Assembly: GCF_002727185.1 (NCBI RefSeq)
Contig: NZ_NIZW01000025.1
Coordinates: forward strand, 1 to 64,000
DNA length: 64,000 nucleotides
Reading direction: 5' to 3'
DNA from: Rhodopirellula bahusiensis
Lineage (GTDB): Bacteria; Planctomycetota; Planctomycetia; Pirellulales; Pirellulaceae
Below are positions 38,329 through 47,803 of the stretch, piece after piece; the stretch's first letter is position 1, and every line of letters starts with the position of its first letter. The notes beneath the pieces were generated by a model. It made no database searches and was not told where the DNA came from. It was given only the letters and a program-made list of their open reading frames with translations. A program made the translations under genes and the position numbers.

Positions 38329-38398
38329 GGAAGTGTCCGGTTGTTTCCAGCAAAGTGTGTCGTAAGCAAGAACCTGATTTTATTTTCAACGCCTTCGT

Positions 38399-38953
38399 TC
38401 ATTTCACTGACTCGATCGCCAACGCCCATGCGTTAGCAAACTCTTCGACGAGCCCGAGCTTCTTTGCCCACTCTTGGAGATATCTTTGATCGAGCTCTTG
38501 GTAGTTCACCGCGATCACACCCAGCACATCATTCTTGTCTTGGGGGCGAGACCAGATGAGCTTTTGCAGGATGACGTCTTCTGGTGTCGGAATCCAAACC
38601 TCGTCGCCTGCAATGGTGACTTTTTGACGACGCTCAAACCGCACTTGATCAAAAGGTTGGTCGGTCAAACGAAACAGCTCGATTCGGAACGGGCTGCCCA
38701 CGATTTGAATTTCATTCTTGATCGAACCACCAATGGTCTCAAAAGAGAGCTGTGGATCAAACTTGAACTCGCTGCCAAGCGAGTTTGAAAGTGACTGAAT
38801 ATCGAAATCAGCAGTGCCGATCACAAAGTCGGCATCCGTTGTGGATCGTGGAAATGAATAGTACATGCTGGAGAACGATCCGACGAGCATGTAATCCAGT
38901 CCAGCCTCATTGAGAGCGGCGATGATTCTCGAAACCGATTGTTGAAGATTCAC
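38399..38953 (-). CDS. Nucleotidyltransferase-fold protein, possible toxin
   Basis: A 184-aa protein with the minimal nucleotidyltransferase pattern: YMLVGSFSSMYYSFPRSTTDADFVIG gives the GS and D-x-D motif, then PFRIELFRL (third Asp replaced by Glu) and WIPTPEDVILQKL, as in AbiEii/DUF6036-like families. Known: such proteins often act in toxin-antitoxin or phage-defence pairs. The GTG start overlaps the stop of the small gene 38950-39186 (GTGA), so the two are coupled. Its catalytic state is uncertain. Confidence 0.75.
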   Translation of the reverse strand: MNLQQSVSRIIAALNEAGLDYMLVGSFSSMYYSFPRSTTDADFVIGTADFDIQSLSNSLGSEFKFDPQLSFETIGGSIKNEIQIVGSPFRIELFRLTDQPFDQVRFERRQKVTIAGDEVWIPTPEDVILQKLIWSRPQDKNDVLGVIAVNYQELDQRYLQEWAKKLGLVEEFANAWALAIESVK

Positions 38954-39186
38954 TGCTCCGACAAGGTCCTATTCTGCATGCGACGCATCAACTCGATCCG
39001 CTCGAACAACAATCGCTTGACCGTCGCTTCATCGGCGTGTGGATCACGCTCGCGAATGCCGTCTTGCACCACGCGGATCGCCAGTTCCGAATGTTCCAAT
39101 CCCGCTAGCACGCGTTGCTCTCGCGACGTATTGGCCGCCTGAGCCACGCGGGATCGCAACGGATCGAAAGGTGAGGAAGAACTCAT
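38950..39186 (-). CDS. Small helical partner of the nucleotidyltransferase, possible antitoxin
   Basis: A 78-aa protein from ATG 39186; a TTG at 39249 gives 99 aa. The sequence contains an Arg/Glu-rich helix (ELAIRVVQDGIRERDPHADEATVKRLLFERI) without known domain. It precedes the nucleotidyltransferase and overlaps it by 4 bp. Inference: antitoxin or targeting partner, as in many two-gene nucleotidyltransferase modules. Confidence 0.6.
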   Translation of the reverse strand: MSSSSPFDPLRSRVAQAANTSREQRVLAGLEHSELAIRVVQDGIRERDPHADEATVKRLLFERIELMRRMQNRTLSEQ

Positions 39187-39305
39187 ACTCTTCGCTATTG
39201 AAAACTCAGTTTGACCAGATGAACTGGTGACCGAAAAACCGTCAATCAATTGTACCCGAATGCTCGCAAAAAAAGCCGGCCGGTTTCACGAGGTTCTGAA
39301 CGATG

Positions 39306-40214
39306 TCACCGGAGCGGATCAGGCACTTCTTTGGACCTACTCTTCGGCAAGCGATACCACTCGAGCCCAATGGATGTCGAGTGACTGGCAACCAACCATC
39401 TTATCAATAGAAAATTGCATGCGATCCAGCCCGCCGTCACCGAGAAAGTGATCCAGAAATCAGGTTCCGTCCAGTTCCCAATCCAAGCAATCGCGGCCAC
39501 CACCAACCATGCGAGATAGAACGCCGTCCAGACAACGCGACGGCGTAGATCGCTCCAATGCCGAGCCATCGAAATCCAAGTTGGCAATAGAACGACGAAC
39601 CAACCCATCAAGCCCGCGGTCAAACTGAGTATCAAGACAATGACGAAAACGAAGGATGGTCCCAAGAATTCTTCATTCGGTTCGAAGACCCATTTCTGTT
39701 GCAGTCGAGCAACCGTGATGTAGACCGCGACTACCGTCGTCAGCAGCATCAGATCGACCAACGAAACCTTCGCAGGTGTGATTGGGTCGCCGCTCACGCG
39801 ATCACGCAGGCGAATTCGAAACAGCTTCCATCCGCCCACCCAAAACATGGTGGCCAACAAAGAGATCGTGGTTGCGAATGAAGTCGCAGATAGCAACGCC
39901 AAGTGATCTGGCCAGTCCGCCGCACGTGCCGAGCGACCTTCAACCCACAAACTCAACACATGTGCGGTCGTGAGCAACAATAGAAACGCGTGTGATACCA
40001 GCCACGTTTTCAAAACATCGATCCAGATTCGCCCTGGACACAGAACGCACCGAATCGCTGACCAAGTGATGAACCACATGAACCCGGTCATCATGACCAA
40101 ACTGGACGCCACCTCGGCGGCAGCTCCATTGCCTAGAAATTGAATCACTGCACCGAAGGCAATCAGTCCCAGAGCAAACCACTGCAGCCGTTCGATTCGT
40201 TGTATTGGCGTCAT
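39306..40214 (-). CDS. Multipass membrane protein of unknown function
   Basis: A 302-aa protein from ATG 40214; upstream in-frame starts at 40244 (ATG) and 40265 (GTG) are possible. About seven hydrophobic helices alternate with short polar loops, some Trp-rich (WSAIRCVLCPG, WTEPDFWITF). No family recognised. It lies between the nucleotidyltransferase pair and sufD but shares no operon spacing with either. Confidence 0.55.
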   Translation of the reverse strand: MTPIQRIERLQWFALGLIAFGAVIQFLGNGAAAEVASSLVMMTGFMWFITWSAIRCVLCPGRIWIDVLKTWLVSHAFLLLLTTAHVLSLWVEGRSARAADWPDHLALLSATSFATTISLLATMFWVGGWKLFRIRLRDRVSGDPITPAKVSLVDLMLLTTVVAVYITVARLQQKWVFEPNEEFLGPSFVFVIVLILSLTAGLMGWFVVLLPTWISMARHWSDLRRRVVWTAFYLAWLVVAAIAWIGNWTEPDFWITFSVTAGWIACNFLLIRWLVASHSTSIGLEWYRLPKSRSKEVPDPLR

Positions 40215-40310
40215 TTGGTCCTCAGGGTGAGTGATCCTGACCATTGTAAGCCAGGGTTCATTCACCTGCTGCTTGACCGTTTCCGCTTCGAATCACGCTC
40301 TTGGCGAAGT

Positions 40311-40388
40311 CACGGTGGGGGACCACCGTGCTACAGGAATGCGGCTGAGAGCCCTCTGGATTCTCACCGGGCGGCTCGCGCCACTCCG
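40311..40388. repeat. Divergent copy of the dispersed repeat with a hairpin
   Basis: A perfect hairpin CACGGTGG-GGGA-CCACCGTG (40311-40330) is followed by a diverged copy of the TAGCGGAAGGGC family (40332-40388: GAGAGCCCTC..., then CACCGGGCGGCTCGC). It sits just beyond the sufD stop. Confidence 0.6.
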
Positions 40389-40410
40389 GTAAGACAAACG
40401 GAACTCGAAA

Positions 40411-41721
40411 TCACTCGTATTCGCGGACTTGGCGTGCGATCGCGGCGGCCAGTGCGTCGCGGACGCTTTCGATCGTGATCCGGTCAAAGATCTGCTGGAA
40501 GAATCCACTGACGATCATGCGAGTGGCTTCCTTCTGCGTGAAGCCTCGGCAACGAGCGTAGAAGATTTGCTCTTCGTCGACCTTGGCCGTCGTGCTGCCG
40601 TGGGTGCAACGCACGTCATCCGCTTCGATTTCCAGTCCAGGAATCGAGTCGGCTCGCGAATGGTTGGACAGCACCAAGTTGTCGTTGCGTTGGTAACCGT
40701 CGGTCTTCTGAGCGACCTTGTCGACCTTGATCATCCCACGCCACACGGTGCGGCTCTTGTCCTGCTGAGCGGACTTGTACAAGAAGTCGCTGTGGCAGTT
40801 CGGCGCCCGGTGGTACTGCTGGGTGTGATAGGCCAGATGCTGGCGGCCTTCCGTGAACATCACGCCGTTGACTTGGCAATTGGCACCCTCGCCCACCATA
40901 TCGACCGATTGGTTGACCTTGGACAATCCGGAACCCATCGCAGCGATGGTCCATTGCAATTGCGAGTCGCGGTCGATGTTGGCTTGTTGGTGCGCGAAGT
41001 GATACGTCTTGTGGCCCCATTCTTGGACGTTGACGTATCGCAGATGCGAACCGGGTTTCTGGATCAGCTCGACCGCACCCATGTGCAAACCGGCCGCTTC
41101 TGGATTGGCACTGTTGCACTCGTGAAGAACGGTCGCTTCGGCGCCGTCTTCCAACACGATCAATGTGTGAGCCGTGTCGGTTCCGCCGTCGCTCAACGTC
41201 GAACCGAGGTAAATCGGTTTTTCGATCACGACGCCACGGGGCACGTACAGGAATTGACCACCGGACCAGAACGCAGCATGCAGAGCGGCGAACTTGTCGT
41301 AGTCAGGATCCACAACGGTGTAAAGGAACGGGCGAACCTTGTCCGGTTGTTCGCGGCACAGACGTTCCAAGCTGCCGAAGATCACACCTTTGGCGGCGAG
41401 TTCTTCGTCGAGCGATTCGGAAATCACTTGGCTGTCGTAGGTTTCCAAAACTCCGCCCGGTTCCACCCCATCGCGAAGCTGGTGAACAGCGGGGACATCG
41501 CCTGCGGTCGCTTCAACGGGCGGAGCGAACTTTTTGATTTGGAAGGTTCGAATGTCCGTGCGAATCCATTCTTCGCTACGACGAGCGGGCCAATCCATCG
41601 CATCGGCATGCGAGAAGGATTCCCGTCGCAGGTCGGTCAACCATTGCGGTTCATCTTTCCGCGATGCGAGAAAGGCTTCGAAGCCAGCGGCATCGAACGT
41701 GAGGGTTGAGGTGGTGGTCAT
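40411..41721 (-). CDS. sufD: Fe-S cluster assembly protein SufD
   Basis: A 436-aa protein from ATG 41721; the ORF continues to 41871 but lacks family residues. It is the structural partner of SufB in the SufBC2D scaffold. Core repeats include FWSGGQFLYVPRGVVIEKP and VNVQEWGHKTYHFAHQQ, and the C-terminus has NHSRADSIPGLEIEADDVRCTHG (the conserved His) and EEQIFYARCRGFTQKEATRMIV. It is last in sufR-C-B-D; a dispersed repeat copy separates it from sufB by about 240 bp. Confidence 0.93.
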   Translation of the reverse strand: MTTTSTLTFDAAGFEAFLASRKDEPQWLTDLRRESFSHADAMDWPARRSEEWIRTDIRTFQIKKFAPPVEATAGDVPAVHQLRDGVEPGGVLETYDSQVISESLDEELAAKGVIFGSLERLCREQPDKVRPFLYTVVDPDYDKFAALHAAFWSGGQFLYVPRGVVIEKPIYLGSTLSDGGTDTAHTLIVLEDGAEATVLHECNSANPEAAGLHMGAVELIQKPGSHLRYVNVQEWGHKTYHFAHQQANIDRDSQLQWTIAAMGSGLSKVNQSVDMVGEGANCQVNGVMFTEGRQHLAYHTQQYHRAPNCHSDFLYKSAQQDKSRTVWRGMIKVDKVAQKTDGYQRNDNLVLSNHSRADSIPGLEIEADDVRCTHGSTTAKVDEEQIFYARCRGFTQKEATRMIVSGFFQQIFDRITIESVRDALAAAIARQVREYE

Positions 41722-41842
41722 GGAGAAAAAATGAAAAGGGTGTTTTGTGGTGGCTGGAAAATGGAAGGTCGCTCGGTGAAAACGCTCTCGATAGGGAACC
41801 GCCGAGCAACAGGTTGTGTGGTGGACAACAAATCGTCTTGGC

Positions 41843-41895
41843 GGAGCGACGCAAGTCGCCCGGTGCGTCACCGGAGGGCTCGCGCCCTTCCGCTA
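41843..41895. repeat. Dispersed repeat, family TAGCGGAAGGGC (reverse-oriented copy)
   Basis: The reverse complement of the copy at 37255: GCGACGCAAGTCGCCCGGTG then CACCGGAGGGCTCGCGCCC and TTCCGCTA. It lies in the gap between sufB and sufD and could fold in the suf transcript. Confidence 0.75.
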
Positions 41896-41964
41896 TCAAT
41901 GCGCCGTTTTCAAGGGCGACCAAGTAAAGTCGCGAGCGGCGAGTGTTTGCAGGTCGGCGATGAA

Positions 41965-43371
41965 TCAGCCGACGCTGCCTTCCATTTGCAGTTGGATCAA
42001 TCGGTTCATCTCGACGGCGTATTCCATCGGCAACTCTTTGACGAGTGGTTCGATGAAACCGTTGACGATCATCGTGCTGGCTTCTGATTCGGTCAGACCG
42101 CGGCTGAGCAGATAGAACATTTGCTCTTCGCCGATTCGCGAAACGCTGGCTTCGTGACCGATCTGAACGTCTTGTTCAGCGATCTCGATGTACGGGTACG
42201 TGTCGCTGCGGCTTTCCGGATCCAAGATCAACGCATCACAAACAACATTGTTCTTGCTGTTGTGAGCCCCCGGTTCAACGCGAACCAAACCGCGGTAGCT
42301 GCTGCGACCGCCGTTCTTGCTGATCGACTTGCTGATGATTTGGCCCGTTGTGTTGGGCGCCGCATGCACAAGTTTGGCACCCGCATCTTGATGCTGGCCG
42401 GCTGACGAGAACGCGATCGAAAGGATCTCGCCACGAGCACCGGGTTCCATCATGTGAACGGCGGGGTACTTCATCGTCAGCTTGCTGCCGAGGTTGCCGT
42501 CGACCCACTCCATCGTCGCGTCCTGATAGGCGTAGGCACGCTTTGTCACCAGGTTATAGATGTTGTTGGCCCAGTTTTGGATCGTCGTGTAACGACAACG
42601 AGCGTCCTTCTTGACGATCACTTCCACGACCGCACTGTGCAACGATTCGGTTGTGTACATCGGAGCGGTGCAGCCCTCGACGTAGTGAATGCTGGCACCT
42701 TCGTCGACGATGATCAACGTTCGTTCGAACTGGCCCATGCTCTCCGCGTTGATACGGAAGTACGCCTGCAATGGGAATTCGATCTGCACGCCGGGTGGCA
42801 CATAGATGAACGAACCGCCGGACCAAACCGCGCTGTTGAGAGCCGCGAATTTGTTGTCAGTCGGCGGGATGACTTTGCCGAAGTACTCTCGCAGCAATTC
42901 AGGATGATCGCGAACCGCTGCGTCCGTGTCAGTGAACAAGACGCCCTGCTTGGCGAGGTCTTCTTGCAACGAACCGTAGACAACTTCGCTTTCGAACTGA
43001 GCCTTCACACCGGCCAAGAATTTCTTCTCCGCCTCGGGAATGCCCAATTTGTCAAACGTGTCTTTGATTTCTTGGGGAACATCGTCCCAAGACTTCTCGG
43101 ACTGGCCGGTTGGTTTGAGGTAGTAGTAGATGTCTTGGAAATCCAAATCCAGCGCACCGCCCCATTTCGGCATGGGGCGTGATTCGAACTCGGCCAGTGA
43201 CTTCAAGCGGAATTCCCGCATCCAGTCTGGCTCGTTCTTGATGTCTGAAATTTGATTGACAACATCCGCGTTCAGGCCTTTTTGGGCCTTGAAGACACCG
43301 GTGGTTTCGGTGCGGAAATTGTACTTATTGATTTCGCCGATTTGGTCGTTTTCAGTGACGTCGGTCGCCAT
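41965..43371 (-). CDS. sufB: Fe-S cluster assembly protein SufB
   Basis: A 468-aa scaffold subunit of SufBC2D. Recognised by [15 protein letters not shown]-like and [16 protein letters not shown] segments, the cysteine in [20 protein letters not shown] (equivalent to the E. coli Cys405 region), and [23 protein letters not shown]. The N-terminal [15 protein letters not shown] motif is also typical. It follows sufC by 58 bp on the minus strand. Confidence 0.95.
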   Translation of the reverse strand: MATDVTENDQIGEINKYNFRTETTGVFKAQKGLNADVVNQISDIKNEPDWMREFRLKSLAEFESRPMPKWGGALDLDFQDIYYYLKPTGQSEKSWDDVPQEIKDTFDKLGIPEAEKKFLAGVKAQFESEVVYGSLQEDLAKQGVLFTDTDAAVRDHPELLREYFGKVIPPTDNKFAALNSAVWSGGSFIYVPPGVQIEFPLQAYFRINAESMGQFERTLIIVDEGASIHYVEGCTAPMYTTESLHSAVVEVIVKKDARCRYTTIQNWANNIYNLVTKRAYAYQDATMEWVDGNLGSKLTMKYPAVHMMEPGARGEILSIAFSSAGQHQDAGAKLVHAAPNTTGQIISKSISKNGGRSSYRGLVRVEPGAHNSKNNVVCDALILDPESRSDTYPYIEIAEQDVQIGHEASVSRIGEEQMFYLLSRGLTESEASTMIVNGFIEPLVKELPMEYAVEMNRLIQLQMEGSVG

Positions 43372-43429
43372 AGGTAAATCTCAGTAGGCGTGGTGTGGAG
43401 TCTGTTTCGGTAGGAATCGTCGCAGTCGA

Positions 43430-44245
43430 TCAGACAGCGGTTTCTTCAGCCAACATCTCTTGGTTGGCAGCTTCGGCCTCGGGGTACGACTTGCGAATCC
43501 GGTCGTAACCATGCTCGTGCAATTCCACGGCCAATTCTTTGCCGCCGGTTTCAACCAGACGGCCACCAAGCATCACGTGTGTGAACTCGGGCGGGTTGTG
43601 CACCAACAATTTGTCGTGGTGCGTGATGATCAACAGTCCCATTTTCTCGCGACCGATGTCGGCGATCGATTCGCTGGCCAAACGCACAGCGTCGGCATCC
43701 AACCCAGAGTCGGTCTCATCGAGAACCGCGAATTTAGGTTGCAGCATGGCGAGTTGAAGGATCTCAGCTCGCTTCATTTCACCGCCGGAGAAACCGTCGT
43801 TGACGTAGCGGCGTGCGAACTCAACATCCATACGCAGGTGAGCCATCTTCTCTTTCAGTTCCTTGCGGAATTCCCGCATCGGAATCAGCTCTTCGCCTTC
43901 TTTGCGATCCGGGTTGCGAACGTTGGTCGTTGCGTGACGAAGGAAGTCAGCCATCTTCACGCCTGGAATTGCCATGGGACGTTGGAACGCCATGAAGATT
44001 CCGGTGCGAGCACGTTCATCGGGTGCCATCGCAAGGACGTCTTCGCCGTCCAACGTGATGCTGCCTTCGGTCACGGTGTAACCCGGGTGACCCATGATCG
44101 CCAAACCGAGCGTGCTTTTGCCGCTTCCGTTGGGTCCCATCAGGGCGTGTGTTTCGCCGTGTTTGATCGTCAGGTTGACCCCACGCAGAATCGGTTTGTC
44201 GCCGACGGAAACGTGCAGGTTTTCGATTTTCAGGATGTGATTCAT
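43430..44245 (-). CDS. sufC: Fe-S cluster assembly ATPase SufC
   Basis: A 271-aa ABC-type ATPase from ATG 44245; an upstream start at 44263 adds six residues. Walker A GPNGSGKST, Q-loop MAFQRPMAIPGV, signature FSGGEMKR and Walker B FAVLDETDSGLDADA are all intact, and ITHHDKLL holds the H-loop. SufC powers cluster assembly on SufBD. It lies between sufR and sufB. Confidence 0.95.
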   Translation of the reverse strand: MNHILKIENLHVSVGDKPILRGVNLTIKHGETHALMGPNGSGKSTLGLAIMGHPGYTVTEGSITLDGEDVLAMAPDERARTGIFMAFQRPMAIPGVKMADFLRHATTNVRNPDRKEGEELIPMREFRKELKEKMAHLRMDVEFARRYVNDGFSGGEMKRAEILQLAMLQPKFAVLDETDSGLDADAVRLASESIADIGREKMGLLIITHHDKLLVHNPPEFTHVMLGGRLVETGGKELAVELHEHGYDRIRKSYPEAEAANQEMLAEETAV

Positions 44246-44308
44246 TGCAAGACAAGCCTTCAAGAGATAACAGTTGGTCGTATAGCGAAATCGGTGAGTC
44301 TGGTTCTC

Positions 44309-45154
44309 TCAGCCCGATTCGGAATTGGAGGGTGAATTGGGTTCGTTGTCGGATTTGGTTGAAAACTGGCAACATGAGTCGCCGTCCATCCGGCAGCTGC
44401 TCAGATGGACGTCTTCGCCCAAGGCTTCGGACAACATTTGTTCTTCGAGTCGGCACATCGACCGGTCGCCCGCCGCAGCGGTCAAACTTGGATAGGGACA
44501 TGCCTCGATGTCCAAAACCGGCAGGACACCGTCTTGTTGAGAAGCCGGCTCGATCAGCGAGGCCGAAATCTCCTTCGTTTGCAGCATTGCCGTCAATCGC
44601 TGCATCCGTTCTTGGAACGAATCCTGGTCCGCGTCAGTTTGCTGGCACGAACACGGCGGCTTCTTTTCGTCGTGAACCGCGACGCCATCAGCATCGCCTC
44701 GCAATGCCGCGGCAAATTGACGCCCCAGTCGAGACGCGATCGCGGTAATCAATTGTTCGCGAACATCACCGTCAGCCATTGCGACGATCTCCGCCCACAT
44801 GGCCTCAGCCAATTCGGTCGCGTCCGCACCCGCTCGGCGATAACCCGCGGGCGTCAAAACGTAGTGGTAAGTCGGCCGACCACGACCAGCGACGACTTTC
44901 TCTCGAGCGATCAACCCAACCTCGAGCAACCGTTCGACACGCTGCCGAACCGCCGTCGCGGTCACGCCCAATTGTTCCGTCAAATCACCAATCGACTTCG
45001 GCTTTCCACTGCGAAGACAAAGCAACAACTCGCGATCCACGCTCCGAACCGCTGCTGCATTCACCGCCGGTTGCGATCGCGAAGGAACCACCGAAATGGG
45101 GCCTTCGGTCGACGTGTCGGTGGTCGATTCAGAAGTGGAAGGAGATGTTGCCAT
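44309..45154 (-). CDS. sufR: SufR-like iron-sulfur transcriptional repressor
   Basis: A 281-aa protein. The N-terminal winged helix (residues about 38-90: RELLLCLRSGKPKSIGDLTEQLGVTATAVRQRV, with GLIAREKVVAGRGRPTYHY) is ArsR/DeoR-like. The C-terminal domain carries clustered cysteines C219, C234, C254 and C261/C262, matching the Fe-S binding set of SufR, with CRLEEQML-like context. SufR represses suf genes until clusters are lost. Gene order sufR-sufC-sufB-sufD and the adjacent dyad support the assignment. A Ser/Thr/Glu-rich N-terminal tail of about 25 residues is an extension. Confidence 0.88.
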   Translation of the reverse strand: MATSPSTSESTTDTSTEGPISVVPSRSQPAVNAAAVRSVDRELLLCLRSGKPKSIGDLTEQLGVTATAVRQRVERLLEVGLIAREKVVAGRGRPTYHYVLTPAGYRRAGADATELAEAMWAEIVAMADGDVREQLITAIASRLGRQFAAALRGDADGVAVHDEKKPPCSCQQTDADQDSFQERMQRLTAMLQTKEISASLIEPASQQDGVLPVLDIEACPYPSLTAAAGDRSMCRLEEQMLSEALGEDVHLSSCRMDGDSCCQFSTKSDNEPNSPSNSESG

Positions 45155-45177
45155 ACCTCCAGTATTCCAATCCTTTG

Positions 45178-45205
45178 ATTTTTGACAACCGTTCTTGTCA
45201 AAAAT
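45178..45205. promoter_or_regulatory. Probable SufR operator
   Basis: A perfect 11-bp inverted repeat ATTTTTGACAA-CCGTTC-TTGTCAAAAAT begins 24 bp upstream of the sufR start, in the divergent gap to the dehydrogenase gene. The only nearby regulator is SufR, which auto-represses in other bacteria. Binding is inferred. Confidence 0.7.
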
Positions 45206-45348
45206 ACATAGAGAACCCCCTCACGGGAAATTCGCCGTCTCGCTAGGATCTGGGCGGTTTGTGGGCGATTCTGTCTTCCGAACCGATTGGCGGGGTCGAA
45301 AGCGGCCTCCAATTTTTCTTCGACACCCCCAGATGAGTGGATTTTTTG

Positions 45349-46452
45349 ATGAAAGCCGTCGCGGTCAAGCCGGGAACTCCCAACAGTGTTCACATGCAAG
45401 AGATCGCTCGTCCGTCGGTTGACCAAGTCGCCGACGGCCTGGGTGTGCTGGTCAAAGTCTTGAAGGTTGGCGTCGACGCGACCGACCGCGAAATCAATGA
45501 CGCGTTGTATGGCAACGCTCCCGACGGAGACGATTACCTGGTCATCGGCCACGAATGCTTTGGCATCGTCGAAGCCGTCGGCGAGAACGTCAAACGAGTC
45601 AAACCCGGCGACTACGTGACCGCCACCGTCCGCCGTCCTGGTAACTCGATCTATGACTTGATCGGCACCAACGACATGACCAGCGAAGAAACCTACTACG
45701 AACGCGGCATCAACCTGCGTCATGGTTTCTTGACCGAGTACTTCGTCGACGAAGAAGAATACATCGTTCGCGTGCCACAAGGTTTGCAACACCTGCACGT
45801 GTTGCAAGAACCAATGAGCTGCGCGGCCAAAGCGGTTCACCAAGCCTACGAAGCACAACGCCGGATGAAGGTTTGGAACCCCAAGGTCGCTTACGTCCTC
45901 GGTGCCGGACAAATCGGTTTGTTGACCACGTTGGTGTTGAAGCTTCGCGGACTGGAGGTCTTTACCCTCGCCCGCGGCGAAGCTCCCAACCTGAAAGCTG
46001 AAATCGTCGAGGGAATGGAATCGACCTACGTCAGCACCTCGCAAACTTCGATGACGGAATTGGTCGCCAAGACCGGTCGCCCTGATTTGATCGTTGACGC
46101 AACCGGATTTAGCCCGCTGGCGTTCGAAGCGATGGAACACATCGGTCACAACGGCGTCGTGGTTTGGACCGGCATCACCGGTGGCGAACGCAAAACCGAA
46201 GTCCCTTCGGACAAGATCAACATCGAATGGGTGCTCGGCAACAAGCTCTTGCTCGGCAGCGTCAACGCCAACCGCGGCCACTTCGAGATGGGAATCCGCG
46301 ACCTCGCACTCGGTGACATGATGTTCCCCGGTGTGCTGGAAAAGATCCTGACCAACCCGGTTGATGGCCTCGACAACTACAAAGAGATGATGCGTTTGTT
46401 GGTCGAAGACAAAGATGCCCTGAAGGTGTTCGTCAATGTCGCAACCGCGTGA
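45349..46452 (+). CDS. Glucose 1-dehydrogenase-like zinc alcohol dehydrogenase
   Basis: A 367-aa medium-chain dehydrogenase from ATG 45349. The catalytic GHECFGIV zinc motif, nucleotide-binding [17 protein letters not shown], and [24 protein letters not shown] are typical of archaeal-type glucose dehydrogenases. It would oxidise glucose (or a related aldose) to the lactone with NAD(P). It overlaps the next gene by 17 bp, so the two are coupled. Confidence 0.85.
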   Translation: MKAVAVKPGTPNSVHMQEIARPSVDQVADGLGVLVKVLKVGVDATDREINDALYGNAPDGDDYLVIGHECFGIVEAVGENVKRVKPGDYVTATVRRPGNSIYDLIGTNDMTSEETYYERGINLRHGFLTEYFVDEEEYIVRVPQGLQHLHVLQEPMSCAAKAVHQAYEAQRRMKVWNPKVAYVLGAGQIGLLTTLVLKLRGLEVFTLARGEAPNLKAEIVEGMESTYVSTSQTSMTELVAKTGRPDLIVDATGFSPLAFEAMEHIGHNGVVVWTGITGGERKTEVPSDKINIEWVLGNKLLLGSVNANRGHFEMGIRDLALGDMMFPGVLEKILTNPVDGLDNYKEMMRLLVEDKDALKVFVNVATA

Positions 46453-47515
46453 ACGATTGCCGCTCAGTGAGATCGACTCGGTTCGCCGAGTCGTCTTGTG
46501 CTACCCCGCCCTGCCGCGACACATCGAACAACTCGAAACAACGCTCGCGGAATTGAAGGCGGACCCGAACTGCCAACTCAACCACGATGTCGAAGTCGTG
46601 GATGCCGGTCAGGAACGCATCGACGAATTGCTCCCCACGGCAGACATTTTCATCGGGCACGCGAAGGTTCCCGTCGACTGGGATCGCGTCTTGGCGGCCG
46701 GACGTTTGGGTTGGATCCAATCCAGCGCCGCTGGCCTGGATCACTGCCTCGTTCCCGGCGTGATCGCGAATCCGGACATCATGGTCAGCAGTGCCTCGGG
46801 GCTGTTTGCACCTCAAGTCGCCGAGCAAACATTCGCGTTATTGTTCGGCGTTTTACGTCGCATTGGGCTGTTTGAACGAGCCCGTCCCAAACGTGAATTC
46901 GTTCGTCTTCCCACCGACGATCTCCGCGGAAAGACCGTCGGCATTGTCGGACTGGGCGGCAACGGGCGAGCCATCGCGGCGAAGCTGGCTCCATGGGATG
47001 TTCGTCTCATCGCGACGGATTTTTACCCGGAAGACTGCCCGCCTGAAGTCGAAACGCTTTGGCCAGCCGTTCGCGTCAACGATCTGTTCGCGACCAGCGA
47101 TATTGTGATCCTGACATTGCCCTTGAACGCGTCAACTCGCAAGTGGATCGGCCCCGAACAGATTGCCGCGATGAAACCGGGCGGCTACTTGATCAACGTC
47201 GCTCGCGGTCAGGTGCTCGACGAAGAAGCCTTGGTCGATGCTTTGCAAAGCGGTCACTTGGCGGGCGCCGGCGTCGATGTGACGTACACCGAACCGTTGC
47301 CCGAAGACAGCCCGCTGTGGGACGATCCCAATGTGTTGATCACACCACACGTCGGCGCACAATCCGCTCGCCGAGTCGATGACTCAAACGATTTGGCGTG
47401 CGTCAATCTTCGACGTTACTTCCACGGTGAAACGATCATCAACCGAGTCGACAAGACACTCGGATTCCCTCACCCAAACGATTCGCACGCAGCCTGGGTT
47501 CAATCGAGATCATGA
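46436..47515 (+). CDS. D-isomer-specific 2-hydroxyacid dehydrogenase
   Basis: A 359-aa NAD-dependent enzyme. The Rossmann motif is [14 protein letters not shown]; catalytic residues lie in [17 protein letters not shown] (Arg) and the [11 protein letters not shown] region (His), with the Glu in between ([10 protein letters not shown]). Substrate not predictable; glyoxylate, hydroxypyruvate or phosphoglycerate-type acids are possible. It sits between the glucose dehydrogenase-like gene and a 77-aa ORF, all overlapping, suggesting a small sugar-acid operon. Confidence 0.85.
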   Translation: MSQPRERLPLSEIDSVRRVVLCYPALPRHIEQLETTLAELKADPNCQLNHDVEVVDAGQERIDELLPTADIFIGHAKVPVDWDRVLAAGRLGWIQSSAAGLDHCLVPGVIANPDIMVSSASGLFAPQVAEQTFALLFGVLRRIGLFERARPKREFVRLPTDDLRGKTVGIVGLGGNGRAIAAKLAPWDVRLIATDFYPEDCPPEVETLWPAVRVNDLFATSDIVILTLPLNASTRKWIGPEQIAAMKPGGYLINVARGQVLDEEALVDALQSGHLAGAGVDVTYTEPLPEDSPLWDDPNVLITPHVGAQSARRVDDSNDLACVNLRRYFHGETIINRVDKTLGFPHPNDSHAAWVQSRS

Positions 47516-47745
47516 GCAGTTGGCGAGAGACTCTTCCTGGCGATGCGATCCTGTTCCAAGGCGACCACGCGGAGGGTCCCTTGCTGATGCCGCCGACGCA
47601 TCAGGAATCGTTTGTTGAAGAATTCAATCGCACCTATCAATCCATCAATCTGTCGATCACGGTTCGACAACCTGACCCGAACGACGACTCAACCGATGCG
47701 AAGTCAACCTTGCAAATCCAGCAGGCTCAATCGAGCCAGCAATGA
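47512..47745 (+). CDS. Small protein of unknown function
   Basis: A 77-aa protein overlapping the preceding dehydrogenase by ATGA. The N-terminal half (SWRETLPGDAILFQGDHAEGP) and the FVEEFNRTYQSINLS region look structured; the C-terminus is Gln/Ser-rich. No motif or family recognised. The coupling suggests a real product linked to the dehydrogenases. Confidence 0.55.
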   Translation: MSSWRETLPGDAILFQGDHAEGPLLMPPTHQESFVEEFNRTYQSINLSITVRQPDPNDDSTDAKSTLQIQQAQSSQQ

Positions 47746-47803
47746 TCAGACGGGAGCAGCCATTCGACTTCCCAGTAGCCGGGTTCGCCAGAATTCGGTT
47801 GTG

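Noticed and set aside
40429-41709. Plus-strand 426-aa open frame opposite sufD
   Set aside because: SufD motifs on the minus strand are unambiguous; the plus-strand frame has no family signature.
45061-46281. Minus-strand 406-aa open frame opposite the glucose dehydrogenase-like gene
   Set aside because: The plus strand has the zinc and Rossmann motifs; the antisense frame is compositionally typical of a shadow.
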